Origin: Primulina eburnea | Lineage: Eukaryota; Streptophyta; Magnoliopsida; Lamiales; Gesneriaceae | Reading direction: 5' to 3' | Assembly: GCF_022965805.1 (NCBI RefSeq) | Contig: NC_133102.1 | Location: 8,874,885 to 8,938,884 of the forward strand | DNA: 64,000 nt | Notes under the pieces: generated by a model | The model's database searches: none | Told to the model about the DNA's origin: nothing | What the model saw: only the letters and a program-made list of their open reading frames with translations | Shown: piece after piece, positions 21,540 through 32,112 of the stretch | Numbering within the stretch: the first letter of the stretch is position 1 | Layout of the letters: every line of letters begins with the position of its first letter | Position numbers and translations under genes: made by a program

Positions 21540-23336
21540 TGTGGGGACCCGGGCTCTAACTCAATTCTTTTGGGATTTAGTTGGATCTTTGTTCGAAAAT
21601 GTGGGTCAAAATTTTGCTTTTAACATTAATTTAAATGTATAACTAAAGCATATCATGTCTTGATATTAAATAAACAACATAATATACATACATGTCTGTT
21701 TGGTAAACTCATACGCTAGTGTTCAAATCCCAACTACAACATAAATAGTACAAGTCAAAAGGAAAACACTAGAAATCTTCAACGCCCGTGATCTCCACGC
21801 TATCGTCAATCTCTCATCTAGCTCGAGACCCAGATCCTGCCCCACCTGTTGCCATGCACACATACAGACACGACAACAGCCGGATAACTCCGGTGAGAAC
21901 ATATCCCAGTATAAAACATGGATGCATGCAATGTAAACATCATATACAAACGCATAGCATAAATCAAGTAACATGAATAAAATCTAAACATGTAGAAGAA
22001 TACAAATCTGTATTCAACATTTAAATCTTGACTCGACTCATTTCTAATCTAGGGATCCCGGTGTGAATAAGACGGTCTGTTACCTACCCAACCACTCGGG
22101 GCAACGGTACGTCTTATTCCTAGACTTCGGTCAACTCTGTATCGAGGGTCTACACAAATAGCAAATCTGCTCCTATGCGTCGATACACCGAAACGTCTAG
22201 TTTTGGCAAGTCTGCCAATATCTCCTATCTCAGGACTCGAATCTAACTCAATAAACAAAACATTACATAATCAAATGTAATAACAATCTAGTATGTGATT
22301 TAGGGAAACTCGTATCAAATCTGAATCGAGTTGTGCAATCCCGTGACCACATGAATTATACCTTTCGTCGCACTGTCTGTGTCGTAGTCGAAGTCTCGAA
22401 TACCAAATAGCCAATATAAATCTGAAATGGCATAATCAATGTGTACTCTATCAATATACATCTCAACCAATTCAATATACAAGACTGATATCGGTTTCAA
22501 CATAATTCGACGGCGTAATGGCGTAATTCTTCGATACCGCTCAGCTCAATAATATCATACTCAATCACAATCAACTCGTAATCTCATCTAACATCAATAT
22601 ACATGCTGAAATCTGCATATGCTCAACACAATACATGCTGAAAAATCGAACAATAGCATACTGTGTCCGAAACTCAATCTGACAACGAATATACGATGCT
22701 CTATATCTCAAGACTACATATTCGAACTCAAATCTGAATTTCCTCAACACATAAATATCAAAACATGCTGGAAATGAACAATACTTACATCCTTTCGTAG
22801 CCAACGATGCAAGGATCACAAATCTTAACTCGGAATATAAATCGGATGGCTAAATCATTCAAACTCTCAAGTTAAAGATCAAAAGAATGAAAGCTCCTCC
22901 CTCTAAGCTCTCTCGGTTCTCTCATTCTGAAATAGAAGGAATGAAAGACACATATCATATATTGCATGCAAAAGGGACGAGTGTTATGTTTTCCAATTGA
23001 CACGCACTATCGCGGGTGCGGCAGCATAAGGGCGCGGGTGCGCTGTGCTCTCGGCAGCAATGCATTTTCCTAAATGTCGATCACCGCGGGTGCGACGCTT
23101 GCATCACCGCGGGTGCGGTCTCACCACCGCGGGTGCGGTCTTACACGCACCGCGGGTGCGGTGTTGCTTCGCACATTTCCCTTAATTTTCTGTCACCTAC
23201 ACCGCGGGTGCGGTAGTCCTAGCACCGCGGGGGCGGTGTGGCTTCGGCCATGCTTCAAAAATTCCACTCTAAATGTCATGCATTACCATAGCTTCGAGTC
23301 AACATCAATGACAACCAATAATTCTCGAGCCTTACA
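21540..23336 (-). repeat. Tekay 3' LTR (1797 bp)
   Basis: The 3' LTR on the element strand, next to the polypurine tract at 23337-23350. It is full length, containing the 307 bp deleted from the 5' LTR. The short open frames inside it recur in the other LTR and are not genes. Confidence 0.93.
23008..23240 (-). repeat. CCGCGGG-type motif array in the Tekay 3' LTR (U3)
   Basis: Eight copies of a cgcgggtgcgg-like unit, most as caccgcgggtgcgg, spaced irregularly by about 18-50 bases. They lie within the first ~330 bases of the LTR on the element strand, the usual place of U3 enhancers. The array is GC- and CpG-rich in an otherwise AT-rich LTR. Confidence 0.75.
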
Positions 23337-23350
23337 TTTCTCCCCCTCTT
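23337..23350 (-). other. Tekay polypurine tract
   Basis: The minus strand reads aagagggggagaaa directly before the TGTAAGG of the 3' LTR. Confidence 0.85.
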
Positions 23351-23438
23351 AGACGAGAGTTCGTCCTCGAACTCATGAGCAAATAATAATGCAAGTATAT
23401 ACAAAACTGTACAGTCACAACGGGAAGAAAGACTCACA

Positions 23439-26384
23439 TCATAAAAATAACTCGGGATGCCTCTGTCTCATCTCAGACTCCGTCTCCCAAGTTGCTTCCT
23501 CGATGCCATGACGACTCCATTGAATCTTCACTAACGGAATAGTCTTCGTCCTGAGCTTCTTTTCTTTCCGATCAAGAATCTGTATCGGTCCTTCAACGTA
23601 GCTCAGAGTCTGATCTAGCTCGGCTTCGTCAGGTTGAATGACATGAGAATCATCCGGCATGTATTTGCGCAACATCGATACATGAAACACATCATGTATA
23701 CCGGACAGTGAAGGAGGAAGAGCAAGTCTGTAAGCTCGATCGCCAATCTTCTCAAGGATCTCGTACGGACCGACGTATCTAGGAGACAACTTCCCACGCT
23801 TGCCAAATCTGACAACGCCTCTGAAAGATGAAATCTTCAAAAATACTCTGTCTCCCTGCTCAAATACCAACGGTCTGCGTCTGACATTGGCGTATTTCGC
23901 TTGCCTATCTTGTGCTGCCTTCATTCGTTTCTGAATGATCTTTACTTTCTCGGTCATCTCACGAATCATATCAGGCCCTAACTCTGGTACCTCAGAGATA
24001 TCATCCCAGTACAACGGAGATCTGCACTTCTTTCCGTATAAAGCTTCGAATGGTGCCATCTCAATGCTAGTCTGATAGCTGTTGTTGTATGAAAACTCAC
24101 ACAACGGCAATGAATCTTGCCAACTAGTACCAAAATCTAGTACTACAGCTCTCAGCATATCCTCTAAAGTCTGGATAGTCCGCTCTGACTGTCCGTCTGT
24201 CTGGGGATGATAAGCAGTGCTCAGGTGCAAAGTCGTACCCAAAGCCTGCTGCAAACTGTGCCAAAAGTGAGAAGTGAATCGTGAATCACGATCTGATACG
24301 ATCGACTTCGGCACACCGTGCAATCTGACGACCTCTCTGACATACAACTCTGCCATCTGATCGTGTCGATAGGTCATTCTGTACGGAATAAAGCACGCTG
24401 ATTTGGTCAGTCTGTCTATCACAACCCAAATCGCGTCACAGCCTCGCGAAGATCGAGGTAACTTCGTCACGAAGTCCATGGAAATGTGGTCCCATTTCCA
24501 TTCAGGAACAGACAAACTTTGAAGTAAACCTCCGGGCTTCTTTCTTTCTGCCTTCACCTGTTGGCAATTCAAACATTTAGACACAAATTCTGCAATATCT
24601 GTCTTCATCTGCTTCCACCAGAATTGCGTCTTCAAGTCATTGTACATCTTCCTGCCACCAGGATGAATGCTGAACCGACTACAGTGTGCTTCTGTCATGA
24701 TCTGTCGTCTCAAATCTGAAATCTCTGGCACTACTAAGCGGTTATTCACATACAGAATAGAATCTCTAACCTGATACTCTGATATATGACCAGCTCTGAC
24801 CATATCAATCGATTTCTGAACACTCGGATCAGTTCTCTGCGCTTCTTTGATCCTCAAAATCAGATCTGGCTCAATCTGAATCGCAGCAAGTCGCAACGGT
24901 CTACTCTCTGTATCAAATGTCAATCCAGACAAGCAACAATCCTCTACTAAATTCGATACACCTACAGTCGACAAGGAAAGAGCACATACCTTTCGACTCA
25001 AGGCGTCTGCCGCTGCATTCGACTTCCCTGGATAGTACTTGATCTCACAATCAAAATCTTTCAGTAGATCAAGCCATCGTCGCTGCCTCATGTTCAACTC
25101 TGACTGAGAAAAGAGATACTTCAAGCTCTTATGATCGGAATAGATCTCAAATTTCTCGCCATACAGATAATGACGCCAGATCTTGAGTGCAAAAACAATC
25201 GCCGCCAATTCAAGATCATGAATCGGATAACGAGTCTCGTGCGGCTTCAGCTGTCTAGAGGCGTATGCTATCACGTGCCCTCGCTGCATAAGAACACATC
25301 CTAACCCTCTGTGAGATGCGTCACAGTATACAACGAACTCACCTGTACCTGCAGGAATCGTCAAGACAGGCGCACTGGTCAGCCTCTTCTTCAGCTCTAC
25401 AAAACTAGCTTCACACTCTTCGGACCACACAAATGGCATATTCTTCTGTGTCAACTGGGTGATAGGCTTCGCTATACTGGATAAATCTCGGATAAAACGA
25501 CGATAATATCCGGCTAGACCCATGAAACTGCGTATCTCAGGCACAGAAGTCGGTCTCGGCCAACTGATCACAGCCTCAACTTTACTCGGATCTACCGCAA
25601 TACCATCTCCAGAGATAATGTGACCCAAAAAGACAACCTGTTTCAGCCAAAATTCGCACTTGGACAGTTTAGCATACAACTGCTCTTTTCTCAAAGTCTT
25701 CAATACAATTCTCAGATGATCTGCATGCTCAGTCAAACTCTTCGAATACACCAAAATATCGTCAATGAACACAATCACAAAATCATCTAAATATCTCTGA
25801 AAAATTCGGTTCATCAAACTCATAAACACCGCAGGTGCATTCGTCAAACCGAAAGGCATAACAACAAACTCGTAGTGTCCATACCTGGTTCGGAATGCAG
25901 TCTTCGGAATATCAACGTCTCTAACTCGGAGTTGATGATACCCTGATCTCAAATCAATCTTCGAGTATACAGAAGATCCCTGTAACTGATCAAACAAATC
26001 ATCGATGCGAGGCAAAGGATACTTGTTCTTCACTGTTGCCTTATTCAGCTGCCTATAATCAATACACAGTCGCATCGAACCATCTTTCTTTCTAACGAAA
26101 AGCACCGGAGCACCCCAAGGAGATACACTAGGTCTGATATATCCCTTGGACAAAAGATCCTCCAACTGTGCTTTCAACTCTTTCAGCTCTATCGGTGCCA
26201 TCCTATATGGAGCTCTCGAGATAGGAACACTGCCTGGCACAAGATCAATGCTGAAATCAACCTCTCGAACTGGAGGCAACCCTGGAATTTCGTCAGGAAA
26301 AACATCTGCAAACTCGCAAACCACTGGCAAATCTGCCAATGCTGGGCTCGACTTCAGTAGATCTACTGAATATACAAGAAAGCC
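23439..26384 (-). CDS. Tekay pol: RT, RNase H, integrase, chromodomain-like tail
   Basis: Continues in frame from the TAG after the protease to a TAA at 23439. Numbering from 26339: RT with [23 protein letters not shown] and catalytic FIDDILVYS (191-199); RNase H starting at [10 protein letters not shown] (338) and including [10 protein letters not shown]; integrase zinc finger H552/H559/C589/C592; catalytic core D622 (MDFVTKL), D683 (SDRDSRF) and E719 (DGQSERTIQ); GPY-type module (RYVGPYEIL); C-terminal chromodomain-like segment ([15 protein letters not shown], about 905-966). All catalytic residues are present and no frameshift is seen. This could be an active enzyme set if translation passes the TAG or starts separately. 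Confidence 0.92.
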   Translation of the reverse strand, partial: GFLVYSVDLLKSSPALADLPVVCEFADVFPDEIPGLPPVREVDFSIDLVPGSVPISRAPYRMAPIELKELKAQLEDLLSKGYIRPSVSPWGAPVLFVRKKDGSMRLCIDYRQLNKATVKNKYPLPRIDDLFDQLQGSSVYSKIDLRSGYHQLRVRDVDIPKTAFRTRYGHYEFVVMPFGLTNAPAVFMSLMNRIFQRYLDDFVIVFIDDILVYSKSLTEHADHLRIVLKTLRKEQLYAKLSKCEFWLKQVVFLGHIISGDGIAVDPSKVEAVISWPRPTSVPEIRSFMGLAGYYRRFIRDLSSIAKPITQLTQKNMPFVWSEECEASFVELKKRLTSAPVLTIPAGTGEFVVYCDASHRGLGCVLMQRGHVIAYASRQLKPHETRYPIHDLELAAIVFALKIWRHYLYGEKFEIYSDHKSLKYLFSQSELNMRQRRWLDLLKDFDCEIKYYPGKSNAAADALSRKVCALSLSTVGVSNLVEDCCLSGLTFDTESRPLRLAAIQIEPDLILRIKEAQRTDPSVQKSIDMVRAGHISEYQVRDSILYVNNRLVVPEISDLRRQIMTEAHCSRFSIHPGGRKMYNDLKTQFWWKQMKTDIAEFVSKCLNCQQVKAERKKPGGLLQSLSVPEWKWDHISMDFVTKLPRSSRGCDAIWVVIDRLTKSACFIPYRMTYRHDQMAELYVREVVRLHGVPKSIVSDRDSRFTSHFWHSLQQALGTTLHLSTAYHPQTDGQSERTIQTLEDMLRAVVLDFGTSWQDSLPLCEFSYNNSYQTSIEMAPFEALYGKKCRSPLYWDDISEVPELGPDMIREMTEKVKIIQKRMKAAQDRQAKYANVRRRPLVFEQGDRVFLKISSFRGVVRFGKRGKLSPRYVGPYEILEKIGDRAYRLALPPSLSGIHDVFHVSMLRKYMPDDSHVIQPDEAELDQTLSYVEGPIQILDRKEKKLRTKTIPLVKIQWSRHGIEEATWETESEMRQRHPELFL

Positions 26385-27959
26385 CTATGCTCCTCTTTGA
26401 AGCAGTCTACTCATAGTCAGAGCAGATACTAAGGGAATCCGAGATCTGGAACCCTTGCCGTAGAATTTCCACTCATCTGTCATGTCGGGTCTGAATTTGA
26501 CAATCTTGTGGAAACAATCTACAGTGGCCCTGTACTTGGTTAACATGTCTATGCCAACTATACAGTCAAAATCAGCTAAACCAAGTACTACACAATCAAG
26601 ATCAATCTCATGCCCCTCAAACTGAAGCATACAGTGTCTAACAGTAGTCACAGATATCAAACCACTTCCCAACGGAGAAGCTATAGACACTACTGTCGAC
26701 AACGACTCAACAGGCAATGAATGTCTCAATGCAAAATGTTCAGATATGAATGTATGAGATGCCCCTGTGTCAATCAACACATATGCAGGATAACCGCAAA
26801 GAAAACAGTTACCTGCAATGACGTCATCTGGCGCCTCCTGCGCCTGCTCCTCTGTCAGGGCAAAAACACGTGCCTGCTGTCTGGGAGGCTGACTCACCGT
26901 CTGACTACCTCCTGGTCTCTGTTGGGTCTGTGTAGAGGGTGGCTGGAAGGAGTGTACAGAAGATGCCTGTCTCTCCATCTGTGGCGCTGGTGCTGATGAT
27001 CCGGTGCTCTGGAATCGTTGTGCACCTCTCTGGGGACAAACTCTGGCGAAATGTCCCTGTTGCCTACAGATGTTGCAGCGTCCCAGAACTCCTTGACACT
27101 GCTCCGTCGCATGTCGCCCTCCGCACGAACCACAGTATGCGCCACTATACTCTGACCCCTGACCTCTCTGTCGAGATCCACTCGAACTCGATGAACTACT
27201 CCCAGATTTCTTAAACTGTTTTCCTTTAGCCTTCAGAAATTCCTTCTTACCACTACCACTAGCTCCGCTGTCAAAACGAGGAGGAGGTGGTGGAATCTGT
27301 ACGGTAGTAGGCTGTGGCGGTCTCTGCCCCTGAACACCGTAGGAAGCCCCTCGCTGCCTGATCAAGCCAGCCTCGGCTCCCTTCGCTCGGTTCAGTGCCT
27401 CTGAAAAAGTACTAGGCCGGCCCGTGTTCACCAGGGTAAAGACATCGGGATTCAATCCGTTGATGAACTGATCGGCCACTGCCTCGTCGTTCCCTGCCAC
27501 ATGAGGTGCAAATCGTAGCAATGCAGAAAATTTAGCCACATACTCCTCGATGTTCCACTGTCCCTGCTTCAGATTCGCAAATTCAGCTCCTTTATCATTT
27601 CGGTAGGAAACGGGGAAGAAGCGCTGATAGAACTCATCCTTGAAGACTTTCCACGTAATGTCAATGCCTCGGTGCTCCAAGGCTCTCTTCGTAGTCAACC
27701 ACCAGCTCTTGGCAACCTCTTGCATCTGATGCCCTATCAGTTTTACACGTCGCTCATCAGTATATGCCAAAGACTCAAACAACATCTCGATATCATCAAG
27801 CCAGCTCTCGCACTCTACTGCACTCTCTGAACCCTTCAGGGTAGGCGGATGGAAAGACTGAAATCTCTTCAATAAGGTCTCCATCGGCGTAGCAGTGACA
27901 TCCATCTGTGCACCTGATGTGCTACCCTGCTCTGGCTGTGGTATACGTCTAGGCGGCAT
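26385..27959 (-). CDS. Tekay gag and retropepsin
   Basis: Gag with an aspartic protease at its end, 524 residues from ATG 27959 (MPPRRIPQPEQ). That start is chosen over the longer open frame because it matches Tekay gag N-termini. Order: gag capsid-like domain with SWLDDIEMLFE and FYQRFFP blocks (about 50-160), Pro/Ser-rich linker, two Cys/His knuckles (CGSCGGRHATEQC and CNICRQQGHFARVC, about 276-308), Gln/Pro-rich linker, then retropepsin with LIDTGASHTF (about 395-405). It ends at a TAG (26385-26387). The same frame continues directly into RT, so the TAG is a single nonsense change or a readthrough site. Confidence 0.9.
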   Translation of the reverse strand: MPPRRIPQPEQGSTSGAQMDVTATPMETLLKRFQSFHPPTLKGSESAVECESWLDDIEMLFESLAYTDERRVKLIGHQMQEVAKSWWLTTKRALEHRGIDITWKVFKDEFYQRFFPVSYRNDKGAEFANLKQGQWNIEEYVAKFSALLRFAPHVAGNDEAVADQFINGLNPDVFTLVNTGRPSTFSEALNRAKGAEAGLIRQRGASYGVQGQRPPQPTTVQIPPPPPRFDSGASGSGKKEFLKAKGKQFKKSGSSSSSSSGSRQRGQGSEYSGAYCGSCGGRHATEQCQGVLGRCNICRQQGHFARVCPQRGAQRFQSTGSSAPAPQMERQASSVHSFQPPSTQTQQRPGGSQTVSQPPRQQARVFALTEEQAQEAPDDVIAGNCFLCGYPAYVLIDTGASHTFISEHFALRHSLPVESLSTVVSIASPLGSGLISVTTVRHCMLQFEGHEIDLDCVVLGLADFDCIVGIDMLTKYRATVDCFHKIVKFRPDMTDEWKFYGKGSRSRIPLVSALTMSRLLQRGA

Positions 27960-28197
27960 AAATCTGATTATCACACTGATTAGTACACAATCAATATCAT
28001 CTGTCTCAGCCCTCCTCTGATCATAGACTCTGATCGAGAATCGGTTCTGATTCAGGCTTGAAATGCTGTAAATCAATTCAGATAATACAACACAACATAT
28101 AATAGGGAAAGCAATAATCATGCTAGCATCTCAAAAGCAAGGAAGATGACTCGATCTACCCCGCTCATTCTATTCTATCTCAGTCTACAGAACCTAC

Positions 28198-28212
28198 TGC
28201 TCTGATACCACC
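28198..28212 (-). other. Tekay primer-binding site (initiator tRNA-Met)
   Basis: The minus strand reads ggtggtatcagagca, a few bases inside the 5' LTR boundary. Confidence 0.85.
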
Positions 28213-28215
28213 TGT

Positions 28216-29705
28216 TGTGGGGACCCGGGCTCTAACTCAATTCTTTTGGGATTTAGTTGGATCTTTGTTCGAAAATGTGGGTCAAAATTTTGCTTTTAAC
28301 ATTAATTTAAATGTATAACTAAAGCATATCATGTCTTGATATTAAATAAACAACATAATATACATACATGTCTGTTTGGTAAACTCATACGCTAGTGTTC
28401 AAATCCCAACTACAACATAAATAGTACAAGTCAAAAGGAAAACACTAGAAATCTTCAACGCCCGTGATCTCCACGCTACGTCTTATTCCTAGACTTCGGT
28501 CAACTCTGTATCGAGGGTCTACACATATAGCAAATCTGCTCCTATGCGTCGATACACCGAAACGTCTAGTTTTGGCAAGTCTGCCAATATCTCCTATCTC
28601 AGGACTCGAATCTAACTCAATAAACAAAACATTACATAATCAAATGTAATAACAATCTAGTATGTGATTTAGGGAAACTCGTATCAAATCTGAATCGAGT
28701 TGTGCAATCCCGTGACCACATGAATTATACCTTTCGTCGCACTGTCTGTGTCGTAGTCGAAGTCTCGAATACCAAATAGCCAATATAAATCTGAAATGGC
28801 ATAATCAATGTGTACTCTATCAATATACATCTCAACCAATTCAATATACAAGACTGATATCGGTTTCAACATAATTCGACGGCGTAATGGCGTAATTCTT
28901 CGATACCGCTCAGCTCAATAATATCATACTCAATCACAATCAACTCGTAATCTCATCTAACATCAATATACATGCTGAAATCTGCATATGCTCAACACAA
29001 TACATGCTGAAAAATCGAACAATAGCATACTGTGTCCGAAACTCAATCTGACAACGAATATACGATGCTCTATATCTCAAGACTACATATTCGAACTCAA
29101 ATCTGAATTTCCTCAACACATAAATATCAAAACATGCTAGAAATGAACAATACTTACATCCTTTCGTAGCCAACGATGCAAGGATCACAAATCTGAACTC
29201 GGAATATAAATCGGATGGCTAAATCATTCAAACTCTCAAGTTAAAGATCAAAAGAATGAAAGCTCCTCCCTCTAAGCTCTCTCGGTTCTCTCATTCTGAA
29301 ATAGAAGGAATGAAAGACACATATCATATATTGCATGCAAAAGGGACGAGTGTTATGTTTTCCAATTGACACGCACTATCGCGGGTGCGGCAGCATAAGG
29401 GCGCGGGTGCGCTGTGCTCTCGGCAGCAATGCATTTTCCTAAATGTCGATCACCGCGGGTGCGACGCTTGCATCACCGCGGGTGCGGTCTCACCACCGCG
29501 GGTGCGGTCTTACACGCACCGCGGGTGCGGTGTTGTTTCACACATTTCCCTTAATTTTCTGTCACCTACACCGCGGGTGCGGTAGTCCTAGCACCGCGGG
29601 GGCGGTGTGGCTTCGGCCATGCTTCAAAAATTCCACTCTAAATGTCATGCATTACCATAGCTTCGAGTCAACATCAATGACAACCAATAATTCTCGAGCC
29701 TTACA
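28216..29705 (-). repeat. Tekay 5' LTR (1490 bp)
   Basis: The 5' LTR on the element strand, adjacent to the PBS. It lacks 307 bp that the other LTR has (21803-22109); the breakpoint shares only 2 bp (ta). It includes the CCGCGGG-type motif array at 29377-29610. Confidence 0.93.
29377..29610 (-). repeat. CCGCGGG-type motif array in the Tekay 5' LTR (U3)
   Basis: The same array as at 23008-23240, in the LTR that would drive transcription. Confidence 0.75.
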
Positions 29706-29712
29706 GGGCTCC

Positions 29713-29905
29713 AGGCATAGCGATGGATTTTGGACCGTCGCTAAATTTAGCGAAACCGTCGCTGATGCAATTTTAGCGACGGCCGTCGCTGATGCAATTT
29801 TAAACCGTCGCTGATTCAATTGTAGCGACAGTTGTGTAAAACCGTCGCTAATTTAAATTTTGCGACATTTTTGATATATATTCCGTCGCTAAATATTATG
29901 TTGCT
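29713..29905. repeat. Sub-terminal ccgtcgct/agcgacgg repeats, right half
   Basis: At least five ccgtcgct units, partly in head-to-tail order separated by tgatgcaatttt, plus inverted agcgac copies. They are the counterpart of the left-half repeats and lie between the Tekay LTR and the right TIR. Confidence 0.7.
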
Positions 29906-29916
29906 ACGACGTGGAG

Positions 29917-30032
29917 CACACGTTTTCAGCGTCCGCGCTTCGTAAGCGCGGATTGGGTTATTTTTGCAAACGTTTTTTTTAAAATTATTTTGAAATTAAT
30001 TTTAAAAATTAAATTATTTTTTAAAAAAACCC
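29917..30032 (-). repeat. MULE-like right terminal inverted repeat
   Basis: Reverse complement of the left TIR. It ends in ccc at 30032 and abuts the flank tatatatg. Confidence 0.8.
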
Positions 30033-30040
30033 TATATATG

Positions 30041-30730
30041 CCATGTTTGTGAGCTCTCTAATTCTACTTTATCTAATTTTATACTTTTATCTATGTATTA
30101 ATTAGATTTTTTTCATTTAAAGAATTGTTCGTGATTTAATATCTCACATGTCAATAGACTATTGTTTCATACATAATTAGCATCGCAAGACCACGTATTT
30201 TCTCTCTTTTTTTCCTAAAAAATTTAATTTGTCTCTAGTAATTTTTGAATTTAGTCGAGTGGAAAGCTCAACCAAGGTGTCATAATTCCCAACATTTGAG
30301 TATAGTTCATAGGACGAAGAGATATTTTTTGAGGACCTTATACTCATTATGACTAGCATTGAATGTACTGGTATTCAACTTATCGATATCTCAAATCAAT
30401 GATGGGGTCTCTTTCGTACCTAAATGGGGTACCAAAATCGGATTGAACCGTTTGTCATGTTATTGTTCCCTTAAAGTTCTGGAGTAAGACATCGATTTCT
30501 CAATAAGATCAATTTCTTTTATTGTATGATGGACTCTCCTGAAAAACATTAGCGCGCGTGTAAACGAGTTGCTCTACCAACTGAGCTATAGCCCTTAGTG
30601 CTTGTGATACATATTTTATCATGTATATAATTTCTTGTCAAGATCAATATTCTATGATCCAACATCATAAATTTTTGAATGGTATTGCTTATTAAGCAAT
30701 ATTTTATTTATCATCCATCCAGGGGATGGG
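30041..30730. other. Spacer with possible plastid-derived DNA
   Basis: AT-rich DNA right of the MULE-like element. It contains the trnV-UAC exon-like segment at 30558-30595. Sequence around it (about 30450-30730) may belong to the same plastid insertion, but its limits cannot be set by eye. No gene otherwise. Confidence 0.4.
30558..30595 (-). pseudogene. Plastid-type trnV-UAC 5' exon fragment (NUPT)
   Basis: On the minus strand a 38-base segment runs AGGGCTATAGCTCAGTTGG... to ...CTCGTTTACAC. It matches the remembered 5' half of plastid tRNA-Val(UAC): acceptor strand, D arm and anticodon TAC in TTTACAC. It then continues into sequence that looks like an intron start (GCGCG). The second exon is not seen nearby, so this is a fragment, not a working tRNA. 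Plastid-to-nucleus transfer is the simplest explanation. Confidence 0.6.
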
Positions 30731-32112
30731 TTTCATTTCGTTCTCTTTGGGATCATATGTTTACCGACTCCGTGAGAGTCATCAGATGGCGAGATTGGGT
30801 ACAATTGCAACGCTTGTAGGAGTCAGTGCATTATAGTCGGGAATTCACCTATCACCTACGGGTGTGGATATTCTGTGTGATCTGATGAAATAATAGTACA
30901 TGGAATATCTGGCCAGAGTATCAAATGTACGTTAGAGAAGGAGTTTTCCAATTGTATATTCGATGCCACTATTTCTTCTCAAATAATTGTCACGTAGTTA
31001 TCGAATTCTTATGCAACCCTCGATGAACCAATGGTTGCAGATTCGATCGAGATATATGAGATGAAAGGACCTTACTATACTTTAATCATAACTGAATGGT
31101 TCTTGCAGGCAATATCAATGATATGCTACTAGACGCTCTTACCATGATTCGATGGGTTTTATCAGAGATATGATTTCTGACATTCTCATGATCAATTGTT
31201 GATACATGGAATGGGGAAAATTAGGGTAAGCTCGAATAAAAGATTATGTCTTGAATCACAAAAAGTTGTGAACACATGGCTAGCTGTATCCCTGAACTAT
31301 TGAAGGTCACACAAGCACTGGATCATTTGTTCCCGTGGAGATAAAATAAATTCAAGGAGTTGAATTTATATAAAATAGTAAATTCAAAGAGTTGAACTTA
31401 TGATATTTAATTTGAAGGGAATAAATTCAAAGGTGTTGAATTTTTAAAATATGATAATTTAATTTATTAAACTCAAAAAGTTGATTTTATTAAATAATAA
31501 ATTAAATATAGTGGAAACTATGTTTAATGGGTTTGTAGGAGTACAAGTCCAACATACTAAATAATTAAAGTTCTTAATGGACCTTTTATTAATTGATTAA
31601 ACTAATTGGACTAGCTCAATTAATTAATCAAACTTATTAATGTTAATTAAGAGGCCCAAATATTATATTATGATAATTAGGTCATGAAGGCTTGTTTTAA
31701 GTAAGAGACTCAAACCCTAGCCTCATAACTCACCATATTTTCAAGAAAGCCTCCCCCTCTCCTTTTAAATTTTCGGCCACCCTCTTGGAAAAAAAGGATT
31801 GAGCCGTCTCTCGAATTTTGCTCTCCTACATCGAAAGTTCTTCTAAATATTCTAGTGTTATTTGGAAGAAGAACTAATCTTCTAGTCGTGAACCTGATTC
31901 GAAGATTGAAGAAAGGAGATTTGAAGAACGTATGTGAGATTTACAACAAGAGCTACGTTCGTTAATACCGGCGTAGTTGGAGCCAAGTGAAAAATTCACT
32001 AAGGTAAAAATTTTCAAATGTCCTATGTGTGTTTATTCAATTCAAACTATACGAGTGCTCAAACAATATCTTGAATGTCAAGATTTAATTTTTTTTTTTT
32101 AAACTTCAGCTG
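30731..32112 (+). other. LTR-like sequence of an unidentified retrotransposon
   Basis: A non-coding stretch with the look of a decayed plant LTR. It includes imperfect ~45-bp repeats of a palindromic aaattcaa-gag-ttgaattt unit at about 31345-31500 and ends in a poly-T run before cttcag. Copia-2 is inserted in it, and the interrupted sequence continues at 42056. No PBS, second LTR or coding region could be tied to it. Confidence 0.35.

Larger units (their letters stand above)
21540..29705 (-). mobile_element. Tekay/Del-type Gypsy retrotransposon (chromovirus), minus strand, young
   Basis: An 8.2-kb Ty3/Gypsy element. LTRs at 21540-23336 and 28216-29705 begin TGTAAGG and end CCACA on the element strand. 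A perfect GGGCT target-site duplication lies at 21535-21539 and 29706-29710. An iMet-type PBS and a polypurine tract are present. The coding region is gag-PR-RT-RH-INT with a chromodomain-like C-terminus, the order of Gypsy chromoviruses. Only a handful of differences are seen between the LTRs (about five in 1490 aligned bases by eye), apart from one 307-bp deletion. A single TAG separates protease from RT. It is inserted in the MULE-like element. Confidence 0.95.
20479..30032. mobile_element. MULE-like non-autonomous DNA transposon, split by a Tekay element
   Basis: Terminal inverted repeats of ~115-125 bp start GGGTTTTTT (20479 onward and, inverted, back from 30032). They match closely, including a shared ccgcgctt-acg-aagcgcgg palindrome near the inner end. 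The flanks tatatatt (20471-20478) and tatatatg (30033-30040) give an 8-bp duplication with one mismatch. Without the Tekay insertion and one TSD copy the element is about 1.38 kb. The interior holds arrays of accgtcgct / agcgacggt units and a central non-repetitive segment. Long TIRs and an 8-9-bp duplication fit Mutator-like elements; hAT is the alternative. No transposase is present. Confidence 0.75.

Noticed and set aside
21723..23352. Open frames in the Tekay LTR (and copies at 28445-29814)
   Set aside because: They occur in both LTRs, overlap GC-rich motif arrays, have no domain and no codon-like conservation.
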